The position numbers and the translations under genes are program-made. The notes beneath the pieces were generated by a model, which worked only from the letters and a program-made list of their open reading frames with translations, had not been told where the DNA came from and made no database searches. Of a DNA stretch of 20,343 nucleotides, positions 1 to 9,743 are shown piece by piece. The DNA is from a virus: positions 1 through 20,343 of the IMG/VR virus record IMGVR_UViG_3300025127_000374; one strand, 5' to 3'. How positions within the stretch are numbered: the stretch's first letter is position 1; every line of letters begins with the position of its first letter.

Positions 1-1
1 T

Positions 2-1822
2 TATGGTAAAGCAGAATTACTAGGTGCTATGTTGCACACTGGTAATACTAGTAATTTAAGAAAATTATTATTAGGTAGAGGTTGGGCAGATATTAATGAA
101 GATGGATCAATGAATACAACTAAATGGGATACTTTTGTAGATCGTATGATTAATGAAGGAATTTTAACTAACGAAGATTTTGTGTTTATACAAGAAGTAT
201 GGGATCTTAACCAGCAAATGTTGCCACTTTTACAAAATGCACATCGAGATGTTTATGGATATTATTTCAAAACAGTAGAAGCAACACCTACAGTTAATAG
301 ATTTGGATCATTTAGAGGTGGATATGTACCTGCAAAAACAGATCCTTTTATGGTTGGTGAGACAGAAGTTAAAGCAAAACTAGAGGATTTAAGAAGTGAG
401 TTTAGACAATCATTACCATCTACTGGTAATGGTTTTACGCAAGAACGTGTGGAGTATAACAAACCATTATCTTTAGATTTGCGATTAATGACTAAACATA
501 TAGATGATGCTTTACGTTTTGCATTTGTCCAGCCTGCAATAGAAGATGTATTTAAGATTTTAAAAAATAAAAGATTTGCAAGTAGGTTATCACAACTAGA
601 TCCAACCATAATGGATGATGCATTAATGCCTTGGCTAAATCGTTCTGCACGACAGATAACAATGGTTCCCGGTAGATTTAAAGGATTTAATAAGTTTTGG
701 TTAGCTGTTAGAGCAAGAACTGGTATTGGTATAATGTTTGCAAACATAAGAAACGCATTGCAACAGCTAACAGGATATTTCCCTGCAATGTTAAAAGTAG
801 AACCTAAATATTTAAAAGGAGCTTTAGGAACCTATTTGCAAAATCCTATGAAGCAACAAGAAGAAATAGCAGAGCTATCTCCATACATGAAAGAACGTCA
901 ATTTAATCAGATATTTGATGTGCAAGATACATTAAATCAATTATTACTTAACCCAAATCAATTTAAAAAAATACAGAAATGGGCAGAAAGGCATGGATAT
1001 TTTATACAACAAGCGTTTCAAAATCAGGTTGATACTGTTGTATGGGCTGCTTCTTACAACAAAGTATTAGCAGAAAGTCCAAAGACAATGTCTGAAACTG
1101 ATGTACAGAAAGAAGCTATACAACAAGCAGATGCAAATGTTCGTATGACACAAGATAGTTTACAAGCAGAAGATTTAGCAGCATTCCAAGTTGGTTCACC
1201 TTTTTATAAAACTATGGTGCAATTTGGTGGTTACTTTAATATGATTGCAAATTTAAATGCTACACAATATAAAAAATTATTTAATGATCTTGGATGGCAA
1301 GGCACAAAAGGACAATTGTTTATGACTTATTTACTTGGTTTTGGAATGCCAGCTTTTGTCGCAGATTTAATAGTTAGGGCAACAGGTGGTGATTTAGATG
1401 ATGAAGACGAAGACGGTTATATAGATGATGTTGCTAGTTGGTTTTTTGGCTCGCAGTTTAGGTCTGCTGCTGCACTTGTACCTTTTGGAAACATAGCTAT
1501 TGTGCCATTTAATTCATTTAATGATTTACCATATGATGACAGAATAACTACAAGTCCATCTATTTCTACTTTAGAAGCAGCAGGTGTTGGTACTGCTAGA
1601 TTTCTTATAAATGCTGCTGATCCTGATAAAGAAATTACAGGTAAAAATGTACGAGATATTTTAACTTTAATGTCTTTAAGCACTGGTATACCATTTACTA
1701 TATTAGGTAGACCTGTAAGCGTACAAATAGATATAGAAAGAGGTGTGGTTGATCCCGAAAATATACCAGATCATATAAGAGCATTAATTACAGGTAAAGC
1801 TAGTCGCAGAAGTAGGGAATAA
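2..1822 (+). CDS. Large internal virion / polyvalent protein, C-terminal part (5' partial)
   Basis: The reading frame is open from the first bases of the window, nine codons before the first ATG at 29. This is therefore the 3' end of a larger gene cut by the window edge. Residues around RGGYVPAKTDPF and the C-terminal pattern VQIDIERGVVDPENIPDHIRALITGK resemble, from memory, the end of the very large phage polyvalent or internal virion proteins that sit just before tail fibre genes in podovirus-like genomes. A hydrophobic stretch (about 1311-1380, LLGFGMPAFVADLIV) is followed by a highly acidic DDEDEDGYIDD segment. No catalytic motif is visible in this portion. The role (ejected internal protein or head-tail component) is inferred from position and end-pattern similarity. 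Confidence 0.6.
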   Translation, partial: YGKAELLGAMLHTGNTSNLRKLLLGRGWADINEDGSMNTTKWDTFVDRMINEGILTNEDFVFIQEVWDLNQQMLPLLQNAHRDVYGYYFKTVEATPTVNRFGSFRGGYVPAKTDPFMVGETEVKAKLEDLRSEFRQSLPSTGNGFTQERVEYNKPLSLDLRLMTKHIDDALRFAFVQPAIEDVFKILKNKRFASRLSQLDPTIMDDALMPWLNRSARQITMVPGRFKGFNKFWLAVRARTGIGIMFANIRNALQQLTGYFPAMLKVEPKYLKGALGTYLQNPMKQQEEIAELSPYMKERQFNQIFDVQDTLNQLLLNPNQFKKIQKWAERHGYFIQQAFQNQVDTVVWAASYNKVLAESPKTMSETDVQKEAIQQADANVRMTQDSLQAEDLAAFQVGSPFYKTMVQFGGYFNMIANLNATQYKKLFNDLGWQGTKGQLFMTYLLGFGMPAFVADLIVRATGGDLDDEDEDGYIDDVASWFFGSQFRSAAALVPFGNIAIVPFNSFNDLPYDDRITTSPSISTLEAAGVGTARFLINAADPDKEITGKNVRDILTLMSLSTGIPFTILGRPVSVQIDIERGVVDPENIPDHIRALITGKASRRSRE

Positions 1823-1886
1823 AGGTGTGACCGTAATATATAAAGTTACTAGTACCCTTAATAAATAGGCAGAAAAGTTTTATTCT
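1823..1886 (+). other. Intergenic spacer before the giant tail fibre gene
   Basis: This 64-base AT-rich gap is one of the few on the + strand. It contains AT-rich boxes (TAATATATAAAG and TTAATAAATAG) that could be a promoter or part of one, but no convincing -35/-10 pair and no Shine-Dalgarno sequence before the ATG at 1887. I see no terminator hairpin. Confidence 0.3.
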
Positions 1887-4800
1887 ATGGCAATAAATTC
1901 TACGACACGCCAAACTACTGCGTACACTACTGGTAATAATTTTGCTTTTGCTTTTAAAGTATTTACAACAGCAGATGTAAAGGTAATAAAAATACAGACA
2001 AGTAATGGCGCAGAAACAGTTTTAAATTTAAATAGTGATTATACAGTTACATTAAATGGTGATCAGGATAATAACCCCGGTGGTTCTGTTACTTTGTCAT
2101 CAGGTAGTTTAGGTAGTGGTTCATTAGTTGGATTTAACATTGTCATTACTTCTAAAGTAGAAGCAAAACAATTAACAGAATTAACAAACCAAGGTGGATT
2201 TTTTCCGTCAGTTATTAATAATGCATTAGACAAATCAGTAATTTTACATCAACAACAACAAAACGTAATTGATAAAACTATAAGATTTAAACAAACCGAT
2301 GGTATTACTGGATTAGAAATAACAGATAGTGCTACTACTCGTGCAACTAAAACAATATCATTTGACAGTAATGGCAATGTAACTTTAATTGGCCCTGTCG
2401 TAACTACAGGTGATACAGGTACAGTCACGACTAATATGATTGGCGATGACCAAGTTACACCTGCAAAGATAGGAAATGCAGATTTAAAAAATTTATCTAG
2501 TTGTCAGACAGGTGGTTCTGCTGCACTATCTGATCTAACACAGGCTGAAGTACAGATATTAGACGGAGCAACAGTAAGCACTACAGAGTTAAATAAAATA
2601 GACGGTTTAACAGCAGTTGCATCTGACTTAAATAAATTAGACGGAATGACAGCAACTACGGAAAACCTTAGTACATTAACAGGTATTACAGCAGTAGAAA
2701 CTTCTGTTACAGTTAACAGCAATGCAAAGATACCAACATCAAAAGCTGTTAATGATCTTGTACTTGCCGTTACAAATGCTTTAGGTGGTTTTGTTGCGAT
2801 AGCAGATAAAACATCTTTTCCTACTTCACATCCTGATCCCAGTGAAAATGCTGGTACTGTAGTTTCTCTTACTGATGCTAACGGAATAGTTGTAAACAGT
2901 AGCGGTGTTGCAACTATATCTAATGGTGCTGGTAGTTCTACTGTAACTATAAATGGATTTCCTACTGATTTACGCAGTAAGACTTTAGGTAGTGGTATTG
3001 GTTTGCAGGTACAAACAACAACTACATTACATACTTACGATTACCATAAAGCATTAATAAGAGAAATAGATTTATTAAATTTTAGTGCAGATGTAGATAG
3101 TTTTAGAAGTAGGTACAGAGTTGTAAATTCTACACCTACATCTGATAATGATGAAGGAGATATTATTTATAGAACATCTGATGACAAACTACTTATTTAT
3201 AACGGAACAGCATTTCAAGACCCTTTAATTGGTAATTTTTATATAAATACACTTAGTAGTTATAACGGCACTGGTGGAAATAGTGCAACATTTAATGGTA
3301 GTGCTTATAGATTTAATATTAACAATCCACCAGAATTAGCACAACAGTTATTAGTTAGTGTTAATGGTGTCATACAAAAACCTAATAGCGGTACAAGTCA
3401 ACCAAGTGAAGGCTTTGCTCTTAATGGGTCATCAATATTATTTGGTGCTGCCCCTGCTAGTGGATCAGACTTTTTTATAATTACCATTGGTAAATCAGTA
3501 AATATAGGTGTTGTAAGTGATGGAACCATTGATAATGCAAAGGTAGCTAGTAATGCTCAGATTGCAGGTTCTAAAATTACTCCTAATTTTGGATCGCAAA
3601 ATGTAACTACGAGTGCAAATTTTTCATGTGGTGGTGGAATATTTACTTTTAGTAATGATTCTGGCGGTCAGATAAGATTTTTAGATACTAATAATAATCC
3701 TGATTATTACGTATTTTCTAGTCAAGGTTTATTTCAAATAGGTCAATCTTTAGATGACCCAATTTTTAAAATAAATACAGATAAACATATAGACCTAAAT
3801 TCTAGTGTAGATATTTCGGGTCGAATAGCACAGTCAGACGCTTCAGGTGCTGCAAATACTTTTGGTACGAATATTCAAATTAATACAGCTTTTCCATCAA
3901 TATCTCTTAACGATAGTGATTCAGAAAATGATTTTCAAATACAAAATCAAAATGGAGTTTTTGCAATAAAAGATTTTGATAGAAATGTAAATATTTTCAC
4001 AATAGAAGGTAGAAGTGGTGAGTCTAATTATGGTGAAATTGGAATAACTGGAAATATTGCAGTTCAAGGAATTATTACAGGCACAAGCCACATAGATTTA
4101 CCAAATAATGCAGAGTTAAAACTTGGCGATAATGATGAATTAGCAATATTTTATAACCAGTCAAATGGCAATTCAATTATAAGAGAAACAGGTAATGGAA
4201 TACTATCTCTACAAACAAATGGAAGTCAAATATCTTTTTGGGATAGTACTAATAGTCGCCTTATGGCAGAGTTTAATACTGGTGGGTCTTGTACGTTTAG
4301 ACATGGAGCAACTACACGTTTATCCACAACCTCGACAGGCGTAGATGTCACTGGTGCAATAACCGCAACAGCTTCTGTTGCTAATACCGACATACTGACC
4401 TTAGAAACTCATAATAGTAGGACATTAGTATTTACAACTCCTAATGGTGATTCTGGTTCACTTCCTTTTGTAATAAATACAGGTAACGCTATAGAATTTA
4501 AAGTTGATAATTCACGTGCAATACTTTTAGATCAAGACACTGCGGTACATCTACACCATGACGGTAGTTCAACTTCCAAGCTATCCACAACTTCTACTGG
4601 TGTAGATGTTAATGGCGGACTTAATGTTTCTGCTGGTGCTTTGGCTGGTCTTAAGATAGTAGATAGTAGTAATTCTGGCGGTTCACCTTATATAGAAGTC
4701 ATTGGAAAAAGGCAAGATGGCAATGGAAATCAAGCTTTTAGTGGAAACCTTTATTTAGGAGGTAATAGAACAGATCAAAAAGTTGAAACAAATAAGAAAT

Positions 4801-7800
4801 TAGGTTCTGTTAGTTTTGGCGGTAATCATACAGACGGCACTTTAGCTAATGTTGCATATGCAGCTTCTATAGCTGGTTTTGCTAGTGATAGTTTTGATTC
4901 TGCAACAGATATGCCAACTGATTTAGTATTTCTTACTGGATCTACAGGAGTACAACCTCTTGTTGGTGCTGCTGGACAGTCAAATGCTGGTACAGAAAGG
5001 ATGCGGATAACTGCAACTGGTCATGTAAAATTACCTGATAACGGACAGTTACAGCTAGGTGGGGCAACTGGTGGTGATTTAAAAATTTACCATGACTCGC
5101 AAAATAGTTATATTCAAGAAACTGGAACAGGTAATTTATTTATTGATGCTTCATATTTTACTTTAAGAAATGGTGGAGGTACTAATATTATTGCAACATT
5201 TTCTAATGGCTCTGGTAGTTCTGGTGGATGTCGACTGTTTTTCACTGGTTCCACAACTCCAAAACTATCCACAACTGCTACTGGTGTGACGGTTGATGGT
5301 GTACTTACTACTGGTGGATTAGCTGTAGATACAGATACGTTATTTGTTAACACTACACTTAATAGAGTTGGTATAGGTACATCATCAGTAGGAGCTACAC
5401 TTCATCTTTCAAGTACACTACCAGAACTAAGATTTACTGATACAGATAATAATAATATTGACCATTTTATAAGCTGTTCTGGTTCTGCTATGACTTTAAA
5501 AGCAGATGAAAGCCAAGAGGATAATGCTGGTGATACAACTATAAGATTTCATATTGATACAGTAGAAAGAGGTCGATTTGATGACGCAGGGTTAGATGTT
5601 ACTGGCTCTATAACTATTCCAGATGCCACTATAACAAATGGTGTTCCTAATAACGCTATCAAAATTGGTGATGCAACTAATGGCGATTTAATGATATATC
5701 ACGATTCTAATAATTCAGTTATTCGTGATGCTGGTACAGGTGCTTTAATATTTCAATCAAATCAAATTATTGGTTATAGATATGGCACATCCGAAAAGTT
5801 ATTTCAATTTGATGGAAATGGTGCTGCTTCATTTTTTCACGGTGGAGCTTCAACTGCCAAACTAGCTACAGTTGCTAATGGTGTGACGGTTAATGGAAAT
5901 ATTGGTATTGGTACTGCTACTCCAAATAGGTTATTACACATTGTCTCTAACGGAACATCTAAAATAGCTCTTACCGATTCTGATATAACAGCAGAAACAG
6001 ATAGTCTTGTAGGTGGTATAGATTTTACAACAACAGATACAAATAACGCTGGTATATCTGCACAAATAGGTGCTTACCATGAAGATGATCAGGGTAATGC
6101 TTACTTAAAATTTAATACAGGAAATGCAAGCAGTGCGCCCGAAAGGATGCGAATAACTGCAACTGGTAATGTAGTAGCAACAGGCGATGGCACGTTTGAT
6201 GACCTCAGAATAGGTGAGTGGTCACACGCTACTAATTACGGTGGAGTGTTCCATAAAAATCAGTCAGGCAGTGAGTATATGATGATTAGTGAAGATAACC
6301 ATACATATATAAGTGCTACAACTGGAAGTGCTGTAATTATAAGAGGTGGTAATAATTCTCAAACAAACCAAATAACAGTTAGTCCTACCAGTGGAGTAAA
6401 TATAACTGCTGCGAATAATGTCAATGTAACTGGTGGACACGTTGTTTTAGATAGTTTTAAAAACTTTATAGCTGCTGCTGACTCAAATGATAATAAGTTT
6501 GATTTCTTTGGAGGTTCTGGAGTATATGCAATAGGAATGTCTAATGGTTGGACATATGGTGGTTTAGATGGCTGGTCAATGAATTTTCATTTTAATAACA
6601 CTAATGCTTGGGGATGGGTTTTTAAAGATAGCGTACACTCCAAAGCTCAAGGTGCAATGGCACTTACCACCGAAGGTAAGATGACACTTGCTCACTCTTT
6701 ACGTCTTGGCTATGGAGAAAGTGATACAACAGCTTCTGGTGCTACTCATGCCTTAGATGTTAGTGGTGATGCAAATATAACAGGTACATTAGAAGCTAAA
6801 GCTTTTAGATATGGCGATAGTCTTGTTAAAAAAATATCCGTTGATTATTTTGGTACTTCTTATCTTGTAGATGGTGAATATCAAGAAATTTTAACAATAA
6901 CACCAAGTGCTAACTCACAGAATTATTCCATTATTGGCAAAATTACAGCTAATGGTGGATCTCAAGTTCACACTATAGATGTAAACATAGCATTACGCAG
7001 TAATACTCGTCCTGATTTATATGTTGCTGGAACATATACATCTACAATTTTAGGAACCGCAGAGCATATAACACCACGTTTGTTGCTGCAAGAAACAGGA
7101 ACGACAGGTTCTTTTAAACTATTTGTAGAAGTTAATAATCAAATTAATGGTTCAATTACAGCAAATTTAAATGTTATAACTCGTGGTGAGGCTCAATTAA
7201 ATGACATTGTTGTTAATACTACTTCGGGAAGTGAAGTAACTACACTTCCAACAGGTTATGCAGTAACTACACCAACAAAAATTTATCAAGCAGATGATGG
7301 TGTTGTTTCTTTTAATGGTGCTTTAACTGCTGGCGGTCTTACTTTCCCAACTTCTAATGGTACTGATGGACAAGTATTAACCAGTGATGGTGCTGGAACC
7401 GTGCAGTGGGAAGATGCTACAGGTGGGTCTACCTTTAATGGTGGTACTATTCAAAATGAACTTATTCTAGATCCATCTGATAGTACTCATCCAAAATTAA
7501 GATTTATACCCGCTTCTACTTCTCAACAACATGTTTATTTTACATTGGATGCTTCTGGTCTAAAATTAATGAAACAACTAGCAGATGGCAGTACACATAC
7601 AATATTGTGGAACTTTCAAGAGACAGAGAATGAAGTATATCAAAGTATAATGCCTCGTAAAACAGTAGATTTTACATTTTCAAATGTATATCCACATATA
7701 AATGCGAAAGCTGCACATAGTAGAAATAAAATTAACCTTTACGCTGGTAATAATTATCAAATAGGAACAGAAGTTGTAAGTTATGGTGGGCTAAATGGTA

Positions 7801-8132
7801 CTGCTATAACATTTCAAACACCAAATGTTGATGACGCTGGTTTTGTTTTTATGGATTCTGCTCATAGTAGTTCTGGAGGAGTTATGGCATTAACTAGTCT
7901 TGGTGAAATGACAGTTGCTCATTCTTTGAGACTTGGTTATGGAACAGGTGATTCAACAACCCCCGGTGCTACACACGCTTTAGATGTTAGTGGAAGTATA
8001 AGTTCTACATCTACAATCTCAGCTACAACAAGTAATGCTTCTACATCTACTGACCTTAGAAAAATTACAACATCTACATCACAACCTTCTGGTGGTGCAG
8101 ATGGCGACATCTGGATCGTTGTGCCTAGTTAA
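1887..8132 (+). CDS. Giant tail fibre protein with T7-type N-terminal domain and repeated beta modules
   Basis: The product is 2081 residues. Residues 1-150 resemble the N-terminal, virion-attaching domain of T7-like tail fibres: a beta-rich start, then a segment like INNALDKSVILHQQQQN. Residues about 223-275 are short repeats of the type ILDGATVSTTELNKIDGLTA. The long shaft repeats several modules: LSTTSTGVDVTG-like units (near 4320, 4580, 5267, 5867), GDLKIYHDSxNSYIxETGTGNL units (near 4134, 5077, 5684), ERMRITATG units (near 4999 and 6140), and a 52-residue duplication (see repeat entries). The C-terminus ends GGADGDIWIVVPS with no visible S74 chaperone. It should bind host receptors at the phage tail. 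No Shine-Dalgarno precedes the ATG. About three times the usual T7 fibre length (553 aa in T7 gp17, from memory). Confidence 0.85.
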   Translation: MAINSTTRQTTAYTTGNNFAFAFKVFTTADVKVIKIQTSNGAETVLNLNSDYTVTLNGDQDNNPGGSVTLSSGSLGSGSLVGFNIVITSKVEAKQLTELTNQGGFFPSVINNALDKSVILHQQQQNVIDKTIRFKQTDGITGLEITDSATTRATKTISFDSNGNVTLIGPVVTTGDTGTVTTNMIGDDQVTPAKIGNADLKNLSSCQTGGSAALSDLTQAEVQILDGATVSTTELNKIDGLTAVASDLNKLDGMTATTENLSTLTGITAVETSVTVNSNAKIPTSKAVNDLVLAVTNALGGFVAIADKTSFPTSHPDPSENAGTVVSLTDANGIVVNSSGVATISNGAGSSTVTINGFPTDLRSKTLGSGIGLQVQTTTTLHTYDYHKALIREIDLLNFSADVDSFRSRYRVVNSTPTSDNDEGDIIYRTSDDKLLIYNGTAFQDPLIGNFYINTLSSYNGTGGNSATFNGSAYRFNINNPPELAQQLLVSVNGVIQKPNSGTSQPSEGFALNGSSILFGAAPASGSDFFIITIGKSVNIGVVSDGTIDNAKVASNAQIAGSKITPNFGSQNVTTSANFSCGGGIFTFSNDSGGQIRFLDTNNNPDYYVFSSQGLFQIGQSLDDPIFKINTDKHIDLNSSVDISGRIAQSDASGAANTFGTNIQINTAFPSISLNDSDSENDFQIQNQNGVFAIKDFDRNVNIFTIEGRSGESNYGEIGITGNIAVQGIITGTSHIDLPNNAELKLGDNDELAIFYNQSNGNSIIRETGNGILSLQTNGSQISFWDSTNSRLMAEFNTGGSCTFRHGATTRLSTTSTGVDVTGAITATASVANTDILTLETHNSRTLVFTTPNGDSGSLPFVINTGNAIEFKVDNSRAILLDQDTAVHLHHDGSSTSKLSTTSTGVDVNGGLNVSAGALAGLKIVDSSNSGGSPYIEVIGKRQDGNGNQAFSGNLYLGGNRTDQKVETNKKLGSVSFGGNHTDGTLANVAYAASIAGFASDSFDSATDMPTDLVFLTGSTGVQPLVGAAGQSNAGTERMRITATGHVKLPDNGQLQLGGATGGDLKIYHDSQNSYIQETGTGNLFIDASYFTLRNGGGTNIIATFSNGSGSSGGCRLFFTGSTTPKLSTTATGVTVDGVLTTGGLAVDTDTLFVNTTLNRVGIGTSSVGATLHLSSTLPELRFTDTDNNNIDHFISCSGSAMTLKADESQEDNAGDTTIRFHIDTVERGRFDDAGLDVTGSITIPDATITNGVPNNAIKIGDATNGDLMIYHDSNNSVIRDAGTGALIFQSNQIIGYRYGTSEKLFQFDGNGAASFFHGGASTAKLATVANGVTVNGNIGIGTATPNRLLHIVSNGTSKIALTDSDITAETDSLVGGIDFTTTDTNNAGISAQIGAYHEDDQGNAYLKFNTGNASSAPERMRITATGNVVATGDGTFDDLRIGEWSHATNYGGVFHKNQSGSEYMMISEDNHTYISATTGSAVIIRGGNNSQTNQITVSPTSGVNITAANNVNVTGGHVVLDSFKNFIAAADSNDNKFDFFGGSGVYAIGMSNGWTYGGLDGWSMNFHFNNTNAWGWVFKDSVHSKAQGAMALTTEGKMTLAHSLRLGYGESDTTASGATHALDVSGDANITGTLEAKAFRYGDSLVKKISVDYFGTSYLVDGEYQEILTITPSANSQNYSIIGKITANGGSQVHTIDVNIALRSNTRPDLYVAGTYTSTILGTAEHITPRLLLQETGTTGSFKLFVEVNNQINGSITANLNVITRGEAQLNDIVVNTTSGSEVTTLPTGYAVTTPTKIYQADDGVVSFNGALTAGGLTFPTSNGTDGQVLTSDGAGTVQWEDATGGSTFNGGTIQNELILDPSDSTHPKLRFIPASTSQQHVYFTLDASGLKLMKQLADGSTHTILWNFQETENEVYQSIMPRKTVDFTFSNVYPHINAKAAHSRNKINLYAGNNYQIGTEVVSYGGLNGTAITFQTPNVDDAGFVFMDSAHSSSGGVMALTSLGEMTVAHSLRLGYGTGDSTTPGATHALDVSGSISSTSTISATTSNASTSTDLRKITTSTSQPSGGADGDIWIVVPS
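6612..6767 (+). repeat. Tail fibre internal duplication, copy 1
   Basis: This encodes residues 1576-1627 of the giant fibre. The 52-residue module contains VFKDSVHS, AHSLRLGYG and GATHALDVSG. It is repeated with no gaps at 7839-7994, with most positions identical. It looks like a duplicated fibre-shaft module. Confidence 0.85.
7839..7994 (+). repeat. Tail fibre internal duplication, copy 2
   Basis: This encodes residues 1985-2036, the second copy of the 52-residue module (VFMDSAHS, AHSLRLGYG, GATHALDVSG). It has the same length as copy 1 and lies close to the C-terminus of the fibre. Confidence 0.85.
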
Positions 8133-8134
8133 TT

Positions 8135-9106
8135 ATGTCAGGAGTTTTTGTTAACGTAGGTGGTACTTGGAAAGATGCCACAAACTATTTTGTAAATGTC
8201 AATGGCACTTGGAAAGAAGGTAATGAAATAAACGGAAGGATGGGTACAGATTGGAAAGATAGTGGAATTATAAAAGACAACCTAACTATTCATTATGACG
8301 GCTATAACACCAACAGTTATTCTGGTACGCAAACAACTATTGGTGGTGTGGCATATGATTGGCTTGATTTGTCTGGTAATGGTTATCACGCTCAAGTAGA
8401 TCCGGCAGCAACTTCTGGTCGTATAACTTTTGATACAACAGAAAAAGCATTTGAATTTGCAAATGTAACAGGTAATGCTGCTACTAATGACAATATTTCC
8501 ATCAGTAATCTTAATTACGTTTCTGGATCATCAGATGGTATTACAAACCTTACCCTTGCTGCTTGGATTAAAAATAATAGTAGTACTTTAGGTAGAGCTA
8601 ATGGTGATCCAAGGATTATTGCATCATTTGACCGAAGTGCTGTTTGGAGATTTGGTATTGGACTTGATGCTGGTAACAATGCTGCTAATGCTGGAAGAAT
8701 AGCTTTTAGTTTTGTCGGAACAAATGCTAGTGGTGGTGGTCAGCTTTACGATAGGGTTGCAACAGTTGGTAGTGATTTGAGAGATGATAGCTGGCATTAT
8801 GTGGCTGTTACTTTTACTACAGGCGAATTAAGATATTATGTAGATGGTGTAAAAATTGACACTAAAACAGCTACTTATGGCACATTGGGTGGTGCTGCTA
8901 CTAGTGAAACACCTAGATTTGGTTTTCTTGCTGCTGGTTCTGAAGCAACTACATTTTCTGGTAGCACTAACCCAAGGCATTTATTTGCTGGTAAAATAGG
9001 TGCCTTTCATTATTACACAAGTGGTAGTGATAGTGCAGCCACATTAACTGATGCACAGATATTACATAACTTTAATGCTTTAAAATATAGATATGGTTTT
9101 ACCTAG
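8135..9106 (+). CDS. LamG / concanavalin-A-like lectin-fold phage protein
   Basis: The product is 323 residues. The N-terminal 45 residues carry three spaced W-K motifs (GTWKD, GTWKE, TDWKD near 11, 25 and 39). From about residue 48 the sequence fits a LamG/ConA-like jelly roll: WLDLSGNGYHAQ near 76, LAAWIK, then SWHYVAVTFTTGELRYYVDGV near 219-240, and a closing strand GKIGAFHYYTS followed by LTDAQILHNFNALKYRYG. Such domains in phages usually bind glycans and decorate fibres or capsids. The gene starts two bases after the fibre stop codon and has no Shine-Dalgarno, so translational coupling to the fibre is likely. The glycan-binding role is inferred from the fold. Confidence 0.8.
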   Translation: MSGVFVNVGGTWKDATNYFVNVNGTWKEGNEINGRMGTDWKDSGIIKDNLTIHYDGYNTNSYSGTQTTIGGVAYDWLDLSGNGYHAQVDPAATSGRITFDTTEKAFEFANVTGNAATNDNISISNLNYVSGSSDGITNLTLAAWIKNNSSTLGRANGDPRIIASFDRSAVWRFGIGLDAGNNAANAGRIAFSFVGTNASGGGQLYDRVATVGSDLRDDSWHYVAVTFTTGELRYYVDGVKIDTKTATYGTLGGAATSETPRFGFLAAGSEATTFSGSTNPRHLFAGKIGAFHYYTSGSDSAATLTDAQILHNFNALKYRYGFT

Positions 9107-9138
9107 AGACAAATATTAAAAGTATTGATAATATAAAT

Positions 9139-9150
9139 GTAAATATTTAC
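9139..9150. promoter_or_regulatory. Perfect 12-base palindrome upstream of a small coiled-coil gene
   Basis: GTAAATATTTAC is a perfect palindrome 4 bases before the ATG at 9155, in a 48-base AT-rich gap. An AT-rich TATAAATG box overlaps it. It may be part of a promoter or a protein-binding site; the sequence alone cannot decide. Confidence 0.3.
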
Positions 9151-9154
9151 AATT

Positions 9155-9373
9155 ATGACAACAATTGAAGAAACTACTATTGGCTACTTAACAAAAAGTC
9201 AATCTGAAATTGAAGCTAGGTTTAATACTAATCTTGCTAAAGCACAAAAAATAGAACAAGAAATTACAAAGTTACAGGAACAACTAAGAGCGTTACAACA
9301 ACCATTGATAGAAGATCAAGGTGCTATAAAAGAAATAAAAAAAATTTTAAATCAAGTAAACGAAACTAATTAA
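9155..9373 (+). CDS. Small coiled-coil phage protein
   Basis: The product is 72 residues and rich in E, K, Q and I/L. A heptad-like pattern runs through the centre (QKIEQEITKLQEQLRALQQ), predicting a single long coiled coil. I recognise no family. It lies between the LamG-like protein and a small conserved-looking protein, all on the same strand with short gaps. It could be a structural or chaperone subunit for fibre assembly, but that is only inferred from position. No Shine-Dalgarno precedes the ATG. Confidence 0.7.
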   Translation: MTTIEETTIGYLTKSQSEIEARFNTNLAKAQKIEQEITKLQEQLRALQQPLIEDQGAIKEIKKILNQVNETN

Positions 9374-9377
9374 CATC

Positions 9378-9734
9378 ATGGCAATTACTAAAGTTTGGGA
9401 AGTTAATAAATGTCGTTTTGAAACGGCTGATAAATATATTTACGAGGTAATCTATCGTGTAAAAGGAATGGATGGAACAGAAGAAAAGTGGAGAGAAACA
9501 GGTGCAGTATCTTTACCAAAACCTGACACTTTAGTACCTTGGGATACAATTAAAGCTGAATCTGATGGAGGTAGAAGTATAGTTTTAGGTTGGGTAAAAG
9601 CTAAAATAGAAGCTGATGCTGCTGTGATGGGTGGCCCTACAGTTAGTGATATTGAGAAAAAAGTTGATGATGCTATTGCAGAATTAAACGCACCAACTAC
9701 TGCCGAGGGTACACCTTGGACTGTATCAGAATAG
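9378..9734 (+). CDS. Small phage protein of unknown function
   Basis: The product is 118 residues, acidic overall, starting AITKVWEVNKC. It has a beta-rich first half (IYEVIYRVKGMDG) and a helical second half (SDIEKKVDDAIAEL). From memory it resembles small proteins found next to fibre genes in many marine phages, where the function is not established. The gene begins 4 bases after the previous stop and has no Shine-Dalgarno sequence. Neighbours suggest a minor virion or fibre-associated role. Confidence 0.7.
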   Translation: MAITKVWEVNKCRFETADKYIYEVIYRVKGMDGTEEKWRETGAVSLPKPDTLVPWDTIKAESDGGRSIVLGWVKAKIEADAAVMGGPTVSDIEKKVDDAIAELNAPTTAEGTPWTVSE

Positions 9735-9743
9735 TAAAACATT

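Noticed and set aside
4320-4328. Consensus-like DnaA box TTATCCACA in the fibre gene
   Set aside because: It encodes the repeated LSTTSTG module; related copies (near 4580 and 5267) read CTATCCACA, so codon repetition explains it.
4300-5900. Repeats in the fibre gene as a CRISPR-like array
   Set aside because: Repeats are imperfect, irregularly spaced and encode protein modules in one continuous frame.
9131-9138. T4-type late promoter (TATAAATA) before 9155
   Set aside because: Only a one-mismatch match (TATAAATG) in very AT-rich DNA, and no T4-like late-gene proteins are seen in the window.
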